A stretch of 64,000 nucleotides of DNA from NCBI GenBank assembly GCA_024364735.1, contig JAGFNQ010001114.1, positions 580,617 to 644,616 of the forward strand. Direction: 5' to 3'. The notes beneath the pieces were generated by a model. That model saw nothing but the letters and a program-made list of their open reading frames with translations. It had not been told where the DNA came from and searched no databases. The DNA comes from Boesenbergia rotunda. Taxonomy: Eukaryota; Streptophyta; Magnoliopsida; Zingiberales; Zingiberaceae. This document shows, piece by piece, positions 52,043 through 63,714 of the stretch; position 1 is the stretch's first letter, and every line of letters starts with the position of its first letter. The position numbers and the translations under genes are program-made.

Positions 52043-52505
52043 TAAATAATTATAATTATTAATTTATTTTTAGGTATTTTAAAAGTATGTGATGTCAATG
52101 ATGGTAAAAGTTACGTTGTCATCATAGTGGTCTATCAAGACAGCTCCATGAATATATACATAAATTCTGTAAGAGAATAAATAAGGAGAGATATTTTATG
52201 AAACCTATTAAAAATCAAAAAAAAGATATGCAGTATAAAATTATAGTATGAAATTCAATATGCAGTATAAAAAAATGATATGCAGTATGAAACCTATTAA
52301 ATAATTATAATTATTAATTTATTTTTAGGTATTTTAAAAGTATGTGATGTCAATGATGGTAAAAGTTACGTTGTCATCATAGCTCCATGAATATATACAT
52401 AAATTATGTAAGAGAATAAATAGGAGAGATATTTTATGAAACCTATTAAAAATCAAAAAAATGATATGCAGCATAAAATTGTAGTATGAAATTTAATATG
52501 AATGA
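52043..52505. repeat. ~256-bp tandem duplication
   Basis: A block from AATAATTATAATTATTAATT through AAGTATGTGATGTCAATGATGG to GATATGCAGTATAAAA starts at 52043 and again at 52299. The second copy lacks GTGGTCTATCAAGACA and a few other bases. Its 3' end enters an inverted repeat: GTAGTATGAAATTTAATATG (about 52482) mirrors a segment near 52629-52668. Confidence 0.8.
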
Positions 52506-53558
52506 CGTGACATTCTAATTATAGTGATCTCCGATGGATTTACTATGTCCTAGAGTATAGTTTAGTTCGGGGCGGCGGTCGGAGGTCGCCGTTGGTATCC
52601 AAGTGACAATCGGATGCGTATATAAAAAGTGTTACGTCATTCATGTTGGATTTCATACTACAAATTCATGATACGTATCATTGATCTAAAAATCATGGGA
52701 CTAGTTCGGAGATTAGATATCAAATTATTTTTACATCTTTTAAAATTGATTTCAAATTTTATTATAACAAATACCTATATAAATTCCAAATGCGTCAATT
52801 CATGACGGTAAAAAGCGATTCGTTCGTCCCAGCGCCCCCGCCAACTCATTTCAAGGTCAATACGGAGGAGATAAATCATGAAGGCTACTAGCGTAGATAT
52901 TATGACTAATATGTGAAAATGATGAATAGATTAATTTTGTCAGATTTTAATTCTTAAATTTTATGATAATAATATTTACACACTAACAATCAATCCACCG
53001 TAACATCAAATGCGTTAATTCATGGGACTAGTATGTGATGTCAATGATGGATGTTGACGGTGATTCAAATGAAATGAAACTTCATCATCAATCAAAGAGG
53101 GACTGTGGCCATAAATCCTCACCAGTGGAAAAAAGCAGGAGAGTAGCTATTATAGAAAATGACACAAGCAGTTGTCACATATATAACATGGAAAATAAAT
53201 ACAATCATATATTATTAATTATAAACCCATTTAATTAATCGGGTGTGTAAATTATATTTTAAATTTAATTGAATGAAAAAGCAATCTACCTAATATAAAA
53301 AACATATCAATTGTCAATATTATTGCCCATGACAAATTTTTAATGGTTGTCAAATTTAATTTTAAAAAATTAAAACTCTTGAGCTTGTTTGAAATTAGTA
53401 ACATTTTGAAGGAAATTATAGCTTCACAAGTTTTTTAGGTGTGTCGGCATATCACATATGGTCATGGCATTGTCACGATGACGTCAAATGCGTTAGAGAT
53501 TTTCCACCAACAAAATGTGCTGAGAGATAGAAATAATATATACAATAATTTAAATCAA
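52506..53558. other. Spacer with small inverted repeats
   Basis: No gene. An inverted pair (about 52482-52520 and 52629-52668) brackets a G-rich stretch (GGGGCGGCGGTCGGAGG near 52570). This may be a foldback remnant, but I found no TSD. TATGTGATGTCAATGATGG from the adjacent duplication recurs once near 53031. Confidence 0.45.
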
Positions 53559-55146
53559 TGGTCCCCAACTTATCCTAGATGTAGTTTGGTCGGGCTACGT
53601 GGCACCATAGGGAGATAGATCATTAATGGAAAGACTTCGATAGTCCGGTGTGGCAGTGCAAGCCACTCAGGTCAGGATGTTGTTAGGGGTTGCATGGATA
53701 CAAACTTAGTCCCACATTGGAAATCACATGATTAGATCATAGACTTATAAAGGAATATGACATTTTCATTAGCATGAGGCCTTTTGGGGTGAGCCCAAGA
53801 GCAAAACCATGAGGGCTTAGGCCCAAAGTGGACAATATCATGTCATTGTGGAGATATCCTAATTCCTTTTGGTCCTAACAAATGGTATCAGAGCGAAGTT
53901 GCTCATCCAGATTTAACCATGTGTGTTAAGCCTTAAATAAAGGATATGTGGGCTCCCGTGTCTTGATTAAGAGGACCAAGTTCTAGTTACGGCTAGATGG
54001 TGAAGTCCTAGTAGGTCAGGTGGACCGAGGGGCAGAAAGTCCTGGTGGATCAGACATAAAAAGCGGAAAAGATTTTCGCTTGTGGTGGGGGCATGGAAAA
54101 GATTTTCGCTTGTGGTGGGGGCATGTGGTCCTTTGTTTGAGGGGGGGATTGTTAGGGGTTGCATGGATGCAAACTTAGTCCCACATTAGAAATCACATGG
54201 TTAGATCATTTCCATTAGCATGAGACCTTTTGGGGTGAGCCCAAGAGTAAAACCATGAGGACTTAGGCCCAAAGTGGACAATATCATGCCATTGTGGAGA
54301 TATCTTAATTTCTTTTGGTCCTAACAGATGCCTAAGTGGGAGACCAACCTAATATGGTCTGAAGTTGTCCTAGCGAAAGATACCGAGTGTCGGGCTTAGG
54401 ATTGCCTGATCAGCACGCATCCAGCAGTCATTCGGTTCCTCTCGAGGTCTTCTAGTCATATGTCATAAGGATAAATCGTGTTGGCCGAGTTCGAGTGTCG
54501 AGTGCCCCGAAGACTCCGATTGCCCAAACTCGGATTGCCCCTTGCTTAGCCCAAGTGACATTATTGCTTTGTGAGATCACACTTGGGTCAGTTAGTCAGC
54601 GACCCAACTCGGGAATTATCGTTTTCCTAGGGAACACCGGCTCCCTGATACTATACTAGGCAAAAGTGATACGAGAATTGGCGCAGGATGGCTCAGGTCT
54701 GACACCACTCGTGTCAGAATCACAAATATCTCGTTGACACAGTACTTTTCTGACATACCCTGGCACTCCGTATCACAACAACCCCTGCTCGTGTCAAACT
54801 GAGCGACGTCGGTAGTGCCAGTTGGTGAGCTGACAGTATCCCTGATTCTGTCCCTACATGAGACAAAAAGGTGGCAGACGTGGGGCAGAAACTGTTGGTT
54901 TCCTCGACTATATAAGGTCCTACGCATTTCACACGCAGGTACGTGTGATAGAATTTTTGCTACAGTTCTTAGTTCTTCTGCTTTTTTTCTTCCACCGGAG
55001 ACTGACTTGATCGTCGAAGGGCTTTGCCGAAGACTTCTCCCGGTGAGTTGCTGACGGTCATCTTTCTTACGGTTCGAAGCCAGCATCAGCGATGCTTAGG
55101 TCCATCTTACTCTTGGGAGTCCACCTCGCTCTGTTACAGGATCCGC
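53559..55146 (+). mobile_element. Solo LTR, probable Ty3/gypsy, split by a TRIM
   Basis: The left part (53559-53680) starts TGGTCCCCAACTTATCC. The right part (about 54327-55146) carries GACTATATAAGG (about 54908), ACTGACTTGATCGTCG (about 55001), GACGGTCATCTTTCTTAC and the ending CCACCTCGCTCTGTTACAGG. This is the same order of landmarks as the LTRs at 13387, 44501 and 58346, so it is a fourth, more diverged member. A TRIM at 53681-54326 interrupts it. The right edge is set by comparison and is uncertain by a few bases; no clear TSD. Confidence 0.75.
53681..54326 (+). mobile_element. TRIM retrotransposon (copy 1), nested in a solo LTR
   Basis: LTRs 53681-53880 and 54150-54326 both start TGTTAGGGGTTGCATGGAT and end GGTCCTAACA. 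The second lacks about 23 bp. Right after the first is a primer site TGGTATCAGAGC (53883-53894, tRNA-Met), and before the second a polypurine tract GAGGGGGGGATT. The interior is about 270 bp, non-coding, with a ~30-bp tandem duplication (GATTTTCGCTTGTGGTGGGG twice near 54070-54120). TSD GATGT (53676-53680) against GATGC (54327-54331). Confidence 0.92.
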
Positions 55147-56679
55147 AATTTTAAGAATTTATTTATAGCATTCGAGTTAGTAGTCTCCGTAATTTACTTC
55201 CTCCGTATTGACTCTGAATCGGATTGATGGGAACGCTAGGAGCGAATGAATCCTCTTTTATCACCCATTTCAAGAATCTATTGGATTCTAAAGAAGTAGA
55301 AATGCAAATGTATGTGGTGGATGACGAGGACAAGATTTCTATTCCCTTTATTGTCACCACATCAAACCTTTATAGGGAATCAAAGGAAAGAATTGAAGTG
55401 TACATCAAAAGAAAATATTCAATTTTTGTTTATATATTTTTATTTATTTCTCATTGGAGAACTCTAGAATTTATTTTAAATTTTAAGATAATTAATAAAA
55501 CTCCTAGAAAAAATAATAAAAAATATGATAAATTATAGAAAAATTGATGTATTATATAGTAAAAATTGAATATTTAAATTTAATAAAATAATTATTTTAA
55601 ATTTTGAATAGAGATTCGACTTATATTTAGATATTTTAATTTTTTATCACTATCAAAATCTGTGAAATTCCAAAATATAATTAAAAAGTGGATAGGTAGT
55701 TAATATCGGTCGAGATGTAATTTTAGTTAAATTTTAGAGATATATTTTTTTTAATTTACAAGTGATATCCAGACTTACGCCAGATTAATTCGTTTGGCTG
55801 ACCGGCACTGTTCCATAGCCTTCAATGAGAATTTTTATCGGTCAACGAGGATAAATCGTGGGACGGAAATATATGATGATTTTATCACTAATAATATCGG
55901 TATCTAATGACCCGAATACACAGTAATCTGTGATGGATTTTTTCGTCAATATATTGCGCGTTCTATGAAGGATGGATCAAACCCGGGTAGATAGGAAAAA
56001 ATAAAGGGAGGCGAGCGTGATTTGGGAGAAAGGGACAGGTGAGCCGTCAGCATGGTCGGGATCTAGCCGTAGATTTTGTTACTAAATGAATTTATTTTTG
56101 GTCGTGGCCTCGTGGGCCGCCGGAAGCCGCCTCCTCCTGCACCGGTCCCCAGTGCCCATCCGCAGCAGCAGCAGCAGCAGCTGCCATCAGCATTAACCCA
56201 CTTGCCCCACCCAAAGATTTACGCAAAAAGCAGCAGCAACAGGCGATGGACGGGACGTCAGCGAAGGCTTCCTTTCATGGCGAGCAAATCAGCCAAGAGG
56301 AGGAGGAGGAGGAGGAGGAGGACGCGTGGGTCCTTAGGCATCTGTGCTCTCCTCTCTGCCCCGATCCTCTCTTTTCTCTCCGTTTCGGCTTTTGCCGCAA
56401 CTAGTATACAGAGTGCGCTCCTAGGAGCAGTACCCCCGATCAATTGTTTGTCATATTTCCCGTGCGAAACTCCATTTCCTCCCACTCCACTTCTCGTTCC
56501 TCTTTCTCCTTTGCCCTTTCCGCCAATCTCTGGTTGCGTTGCCAGGAATTGTTTGTTTATTCATTGGAGAACGTACGATTTGCCCAGGAGTCGCTCGGGA
56601 ATTTAACATCGGCAAAAGGTGGCTTTTTTACTCGGTTTTTCTGTTGTTTAGTGGTATATGATCGTTGACAGCGGCTTCG
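55147..56679 (+). promoter_or_regulatory. Upstream region and probable 5' UTR of the SMXL/D53-like gene
   Basis: 55147-56040 is AT-rich with no gene recognised. The following GC-rich part contains a CAG run (about 56162-56182) and a GGA run (about 56300-56325), common in plant leaders. Two overlapping upstream ATGs open frames before the main ATG: one at 56245 reading through the GGA run as Glu, the other at 56277 reading it as Arg and staying open to 56606. Promoter limits and transcription start cannot be fixed from sequence. Confidence 0.45.
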
Positions 56680-59600
56680 ATGCCAACGCCGGTTGATAAC
56701 GCGCGCGCTTGCCTCGCGGCCGAAGCCGCTGCCGCGCTCGATGACGCTGCGTGCGTCGCCCGTCGCCGCGCGCACGTCCAGACCACTTCCCTCCATGTCG
56801 TTTACGCCCTTCTCGTTTCTTCTTCCTCCTTTTCTGCCGGAAGAGGATCGGGCGGTGGCGGCTCGCCTGCTGCGTGTTCGATTCTCCGCGACGCGCTGTC
56901 GCGGGCGCGGAGCTCGGCGTACTCCCCCAGGCTGCAGTTCAACGCGCTGGAGCTCTGGTTCGGATTGGCGCTAGACCGGCTGCCATCGACTTCTACGACG
57001 GCGAGTCGGCAGGCGGCGGAAGGGAGCGAGGAGCCGCCGGTGTCCAACTCGCTCATGGCGGCGATCAAGCGGTCGCAGGCGAACCAGCGAAGGAACCCGG
57101 ACACGTTCCACCTGTATCAGCAGCAACAGAGCGCTTCTGCGGCCGGGGGTGCATCGTCGTTCTCCGGTGTGAAGGTGGAGCTCCAGCATCTAGTACTCGC
57201 GATCTTGGATGACCCCGTGGTTAGCCGGGTGTTCGGAGATGCCGGGTTCCGTAGCACGGACGTAAAGCTAGCCATCCTCCGCCGTCCGCCGCCCATCCTC
57301 CGCTTTCCCCGCGCCGCCAGGTGCCCGCCGCTGTTCCTGTGTAATTTCTCTTCAGGGGATGGGTTCGAGGCGCCGCTCACCTCCGGGGGGCTCGTTTTCC
57401 CCTTCGCCGCAGCGACACAGCTCTGCTCCGACGGCAGTGAGGAGAACTGCCGGAGGCTAGGGGAGATCCTTTCCCGAAAGATCAGCGGACGGAACCCTGT
57501 GCTGGTCGGTGTAGGCGCCGGCGAGGCAGCTCGGGACTTTGCCCGGGCCGTCGACCGGCAGAACTGGGCGATTCTGCCGGCGGAGCTCCGTGGTATAAAG
57601 CTTATTAGCATCGAAAAGGAGGTGGCCGAGCTCGGAAGCTGTGGCTTTGAGCAGTTGACCATTGCCACCCAATTGGAGGAGTTGGACGAGAAGGCAGAGT
57701 CGTCAGGGGTGGTCTTGAACATTGGGGACTTGAAAGGAATTGTGGAAGGCAGCGCTGAATGCGAAGAACAGGAAAGCTGTTTAGTCTCGGAGCTAACAAG
57801 ATTGCTGGAGGTCTACCATGGGAGGTTATGGGTGATGGGATGGTCGGCGACATATGAAACATACATGAAGTTCTTGTCCAAGCATCCAATGCTTGATAAA
57901 GATTGGGATTTGCAGTTGTTGCCAATTACTTCAGTTGGGACTTCCATGGCTGGATCACTTCCTAGATCTCCAAGGTATGTGAATCCTAACTCTTATTTTC
58001 CAATCTTTGTTGGTAGCCATGGTGATAAACTTAAGTTCATAGCCATTCTTCTTCTTCTGGATTGTTTGAGTTCATATCACTGGGAATAAGTTCTTGACAT
58101 AACCCTGGAAGCCTTTTAGTTCTATAATTTGGAGATTGGCATTCTTAAACTATAAATATAATAGGGAATATCGATGACTTTTGAATTTCTTAGTATATAT
58201 TTAATTGCTTTGACATGAAGTTATATTTTACCTATGATGTTTCTTTCATTCAAAAACAAATTATGGATCCATAGCCAAATCAAGATACCTTTTATAAAGA
58301 AACTTTGAGCTCTTAACTGTTTCCACTTGTTATTGTTATATGTGCTGATCCCGGCCTTGCCTACGGGTAAGTCGGCCTGCTTACCCAGCCAGCCTGGCAC
58401 CGCGGAGGTCCAGCAAATGGATCAGCAAAGACATCGCCCGGGGGGGGGGGGGGGGGGGGGGGGTCCTCGAGTCCGAAAACCCCCCGGGGCACTATTCAGC
58501 CAGCAGCGAGCAGGGTCAATCAGGCCGACCCCTAGCCTCTCCTGATCCGGTCATCTCGACTCGTTTCCTGACCTAGACCTAGGTCGTGCGCTCTAGTCGG
58601 GCGCGTGGCAGTCCACGCTCCCGTCGCATCACATGGATCAGACACCTAACAGAATCAGCTAGACATAACTCAACAAACCCCCGACTCCAGGTGTATCCCG
58701 TGCCTCAACTCTCCCAGTCGGACGCGTGGCTGTCCACGCTCACTGGCCATTACCCGACCCGGTCCTTGACACTCGGACCCGCCGGTCGGCGCTCGGGGTA
58801 CGGGCTATCTCGCCCCTATGCCCCCTATGTCATTATATTCAGGGTACGATCTCGCTATCGGGGTACTGCACACCTTACTCGTCTCTGATACATCTTGCGG
58901 CCAGATCGCCAATCCGGTACTATCGTACTACTTGAGCACCCCGCGCCCTGCCGCGCCGCTCCCTAGTGCTCTCATACGGGCTGACAGGTACCTTACCCTA
59001 GTTTTGTCAATCACGGACAAGGGTTGTCAGTCCCCCCGGCTATATAAACTCTTCACTCCACCTCCCGTAGGTATGCGCGCGCGAACTTTCGCATCTACTA
59101 CCGCATTTCAATTCAGCTCCCCTATATTTCCTGCGGTTGTTGACTTGACCGTCGGAGTGCCTGACAGGGGAAACCCCCCGGCGGGTTTGCTAACGGTCGC
59201 CTTTTTGCAGGCAAGAGCCCGCTTGGAGCCAGGGCAACGCCGCCTCGACCGCTCGTGCCATGGGAGAAACCATTCTGGCCCTTGGGATTGCCACCTCGCT
59301 TCGCGATAGGATCATGTGCAATTAATTTTGTCTTCAGTTAATAGATCTGTCATGCTTCGTATGCATGCACACGAATACACGATGCTTACCTATGGTTTCA
59401 TACTTTCCAAAACAGTCATGGGTACATAGACAAATCAAGAGAGACCATTGAACTTGAAACTATTGCCACTTTCCTTCTTCTTCCTATATGTGCAACAAAT
59501 TTTGCCTTCAGATAATAGATGTGGCTAGAAAACAAATACTAGTCTTTTTAGGAAGATAATAAATGACCTAACAAAGCAATAAATTTGTTTGTAAAAGAGT

Positions 59601-62600
59601 TTGTTCAGTATTCTTTTATCTATGTTTTAAAAATGAACTAACAAAACAATAAATGGTTTTATTAAAGAGTTCATTCATGAATTATATACTCACACAAACA
59701 ATTTTCTTATATTTTCACAAATGAGCCAACAATACAATAAATGTGTTGTTCATGAACTGTTCATAACTTTTGTTCATAAACAGTAACGAGCTAAGCTCAC
59801 AGATATTCAAACATATTTATCTTCTACATGATGTTATAAGTTCAAGCCGTTCTCTTTCGTTTGAGCGAATATAAAGAATTCTTATTGAGTCAAGTACTAA
59901 CGTTGCTCTTAAAAGCTTTGGATTATTTACCACCCAACTCTCACCACTAATATCTCTATTTATTGACAATTGAAATAGCAATGTTGGTTCATTTGAAGTG
60001 CAAAGCAAAGAAAGCAATAATATCCTTCATTATGGCGCCTTTTGTATAGTACTCTGTAAGAATAAAGAACACTAATACTGGCCCTCATAGGCCCTTACAT
60101 GCTATATTTCTTTTTGCATTGTGGTGTGTGAAAGATAGTCTGGCTTTACAGAGTTCGTTTCCATTGTCTGACCGTATTTTGATATACTCCTAGTTTTTGT
60201 AGAGGGTTTTTCCCCACAGCATATGGGTCAAAAGGTCTGCTCAGCAGTGTTGATCCATCAATGTTCCACTACGAGCGTTGCTATGATCATGACAAATATG
60301 AACTTGAAGTTGTCAATAGTAATAACTGTCCATCTTCAGTTGATAATGAAGAAAATGGAAGCATGCCCTCATGGCTGCACAAAGCCTCTAAGGTTAACTT
60401 GAATGATGGACAAGATGCAGCAAAGGTGCGTCCTCTAATAATTGCACTTAGTTTGATAGTTCCAGTAATAAGTTTAGATAACCTGATTGCCTCTTCAAAT
60501 GATTCACAATCTTTTGTTGAACCATCATATGGTTCCATGTTTACCCTGTGTAAAATGTGGCAGCAATTACATCTTTAATTTTTGTTTTATTTTATTTATT
60601 TTTTCAGGCTGAAGATGATAAGACAGTTTTGGATGCTAAATCTCTTGATCTTCAAAAACTGTGGAATAATAATTGCCAAAGTCTCCATTCTGATTGTCAG
60701 AAAACCAATATCGAAGACTATCCAGCTGTTCCTTGTTCTGTTAATGTTTCCGACACTGAGAAGACTTGCAATGAGAATATGGAAAATTCTGATGTTGCTT
60801 CAAGTCAAAAGGGGTTGGAAATTTCATTTCCTATTCCTGTATGCACAGACAAAATCACCATTGTAAATAATAGTATGCCAATACCTTCACTTGTGTTATT
60901 GGGAGATGAGGATTCGTCGAGATTACCATCAAGACTCGCGAGAAGTGGACAATTCCAGAGAGATGGCTTCCTATCTCGCCAAGATGATGACCATTCTTCA
61001 CCTTCCACTGCAACATCAGTTATGACAGATTTGGTTTTGGGGATGCCCCATGAGCCTATTAACAATTCCGAAGAGATCTCTGGCTGTCTGACATCAATGA
61101 AACCTCAATTGCTCAAAGAAAGTGGAACTGATTTGAAACCGCAACAAGATCATTTCAAGTTCTCTAGCTGTTTGCCAATAGTTGAAGTTGATATGGTCAA
61201 AGGAAATGACTTAAATTTTCCTGTTGAATCTTTTTATTGTTCTGCCCGTCAAGATTCCCAAGCAAAGGGCACCAATCCACTTGTTACTCACCCATTCTCG
61301 GAGATCTCAGGCGATTTTATTTCTTTATATGATAAACCCTTACTCATCTCGTCGGGTACATGGCCGACACTTGACTCTAGTAGTTACAAATCATTTTGTA
61401 CTAGTCTCATGAAAAAAGTTGGCCGACAAGAAGAAGCAGTTTGTGCCGTTAGTCAAGCTATAGTCTGCTACAAGACTAGCGAAAGGCGCCGTGGAGCAAT
61501 CCTGAGAGGAGATGTTTGGCTCAGTTTTGGTGGTCCAGACAAGATTGGAAAGAGAAAAATGGCAATGGCTCTTGCAGAAATGCTATTTGGAAGTAAAGAA
61601 ACTTGTGTGTGCATCAACCTAAATTGCCATGATATTATTCCCCGTGCCAGAACCATCTTTTCACAGCAAGATGCCAAGGGGAATGCACACCATAGAGGAA
61701 AAGTGAATGTAGATTATATCGCGCAAGAACTAAGCAGGAAACCACAGTCTGTTTTGTTCCTTGAAAATGTTGATAAAGCTGACTTGCTTGTTCAGAACAG
61801 CTTGTCTCAGGCTATACGAACTGGCAAGTTTCCTGATTCCCATGGAAGGCGATTTAGTGTAAATAATGTTGTATTTGTCTTGGATTCATCAATTACTGAA
61901 GGTAATACCTCTGAGAGGAAAGATTACACTAATATTTCCGAAGATGCTATTCTGGCTGCTTGCTGTTGGCAGATGAAAATTCACTTAGAACCTTCTCAAG
62001 AGGCTACTCACAGCTCAAAAACTAGTTTGCTCTCCTCTGCGACAAGTCCAAAACTAAATAGTAGTCAAGTATACATAAATCCACACGCGTTTTCTGTAAC
62101 TAAGCGCAAGCTGAATGTCTCTGACGGCTTCATGACCCAGCATGGAACCTTGATGTCTGCAAAAAGGGTGAACAAAACAGTGAAGCTGTTTCTAGACTTG
62201 AATCTGCCTGTAGAAGAGCTTAAAGCCCATGATGATTTCACCAGTCATGAAGCTTTCCGATTAGAAAATTCTCATGGATGGATGGAAGACTTGCTCCAAC
62301 TAGTTGACTTGGTGGTGGACTTCAAGCCCATTGATTTTGATGCCCTTGCCAATAGCATATTGCAGGATGTAAGCAAGATCTTTCAGAGTGTTTTTGGCTC
62401 AGATTGCTTGTTGGAGATGGATCCCAAGGTTATGGAGGAGATAATTGCAGCAGTATGGTCATCGGAGGACAAAGGAGCTTTGAATAACTGGTTCGATCAG
62501 GTTCTTGGCAAGAGTTTCACTGAGGCAAGGTGCAGGTATCACCTGTCGAATCATAGTATTCTCAGACTTGTTGCTTGTGAAAATGAATTTGTTGAGAAGT

Positions 62601-62644
62601 ATGTACCTGGAATTCTCCTTCCTTCAACAATTATCCTAAATTAA
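56680..62644 (+). CDS. D53-like (SMXL6/7/8 clade): SMXL/D53-like strigolactone-signalling repressor
   Basis: Exons 56680-57974, 60203-60425 and 60608-62644 give about 1184 aa. The ATG giving MPTPVDNARACL is chosen from the family N terminus. Residues 1-180 form a double Clp-N domain (RRRAHVQTTSLHVVYALL). The second half is a ClpB-like AAA+ region with a weak P loop, GGPDKIGK near residue 814. LENVDKADLLVQNSLSQAI fits the D53 clade. LDLNLP near residue 1035 is the EAR motif that recruits TOPLESS corepressors. Known D53/SMXL6-8 proteins are nuclear and are destroyed after strigolactone binding by D14 and SCF-D3/MAX2. The degron that usually reads RGKT is RGKV here (about residue 869). Intron 1 contains a solo LTR. 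An alternative acceptor at 60193, also in frame, would add three codons. No stops or frameshifts. Confidence 0.93.
58346..59314 (+). mobile_element. Solo LTR in SMXL intron 1, probable Ty3/gypsy
   Basis: Starts TGATCCCGGCCTTGC and ends GCGATAGGATCA. It is flanked by a perfect TSD TGTGC (58341-58345 and 59315-59319). Length 969 bp. It is collinear with 44501-45439, has GGCTATATAAAC at about 59037 and ACTTGACCGTCGGAG near 59143. It contains a run of 24 G at 58440-58463. It has the same orientation as the gene. ORFs inside are not genes. Confidence 0.93.
58440..58463 (+). repeat. 24-base poly(G) run inside the solo LTR
   Basis: An uninterrupted G homopolymer after CATCGCCC. The matching place in the 44501 LTR reads CACCCGAGGGGTCC with only four G, so the run has expanded here or is a sequencing/assembly artefact. 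Confidence 0.9.
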
Positions 62645-63658
62645 CAATTGATAGTTGTGTAGCATTAAATGATTTGTGAAATAACTGTAATGCCATTTGT
62701 CTCACTGCTTCTGGAGATTACCAGGTTAGCTTGTATTGTTTAAATTAAAGTTTGGTCCAGTTATACTCTGATCAATCAGTCTTTATCAGAATGGAACTAA
62801 TTATGGCATGGAATTAGCAGACAGAGTGATAGCTCGGACATTGATATTTATCAATCACGCACTTAGCGGTCATTTATCTTTTCTGGAACTGTGTTTTCAT
62901 TCCAAATGAGCCAATTAGGCGGGGACTAGTGATCCTCTGTAGAGAGATGATTTACTGAGTCGATAATTTCATGGGTTGGACGCGGAGGATTCTTGGAAGA
63001 TAACAAAAACTTATTAATTTCTTTTTTTTTTAATCGAACAGAGATGAGTCCGATACATGAGAGTTTGATTTTGGTTCATTTATTATCGAGCCGAGTTCGA
63101 GCTTAATTTATCGAATATAGTGATGACTGCGAGTATATTCGAGCCTAATCGAGTCTAAACGAACTTATCAAATATAAATTATTAATAAATTATTCATCAA
63201 TTTATTTAAAAAATAAATTATATATTCTAAAAAATATAAAATATTTACTAAAATTTATGATTTTATTTATATAAATGAATTTTATTGAATATTTTATATT
63301 TATTAAATATAAAAATATAAAAATTATATATTTAATGTTAAATATTAATTTTATATTTTACGAACTAGCTCACGAGTTTATTAACGAACCTACTCATGAG
63401 CTAATAAGTCAAATACTGTTGAGTTTTGATTTGTTAATATTAACGAGCTTTATTGAACGAGCTCAACCGAGCTTCCATCGAATCGAACTCCGAATAATTC
63501 ACGAGCGGCCTAATTTATTTACGGCCTTAAGTGCAATGATGACGTCCCAATTTCCCCTCCCACGCTGACCGAATCAAATGGCAAATATCTTTTGGGATGG
63601 ATCGGACGGTTGGTCTAGATCCGCATATGAATTCTCCATGCGGCCTAAACCGTTGGGC
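62645..63658. other. SMXL 3' UTR and spacer before RanBP1
   Basis: 62645 to about 62760 is probably 3' UTR. 63040-63520 has an AT-rich core bordered by GAGCC/GAGTTCGAGC and ACGAGCTC words, perhaps an old transposon-derived repeat. Ends could not be defined. Confidence 0.4.
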
Positions 63659-63680
63659 AATATATAACTTAAACCCTAGT
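63659..63680 (+). promoter_or_regulatory. TATA box and telo-box of RanBP1
   Basis: AATATATAACTT is followed directly by AAACCCTAG, a plant telo-box (AAACCCTA), about 35-55 bp before the ATG at 63715. Telo-boxes often occur in promoters of translation and cell-cycle genes. It implies a very short 5' UTR if the TATA is used. Confidence 0.5.
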
Positions 63681-63714
63681 TGTCCCCCGTTTTCCTCTGC
63701 TCGATCGGAATTCC

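Noticed and set aside
56751..57722. Several long open frames on both strands over SMXL exon 1
   Set aside because: The GC-rich exon opens all frames. Only the frame from 56680 has the conserved Clp-N sequence.
60287..60538. Minus-strand 83-codon frame
   Set aside because: It is antisense to SMXL exon 2 and the following intron, with no motif.
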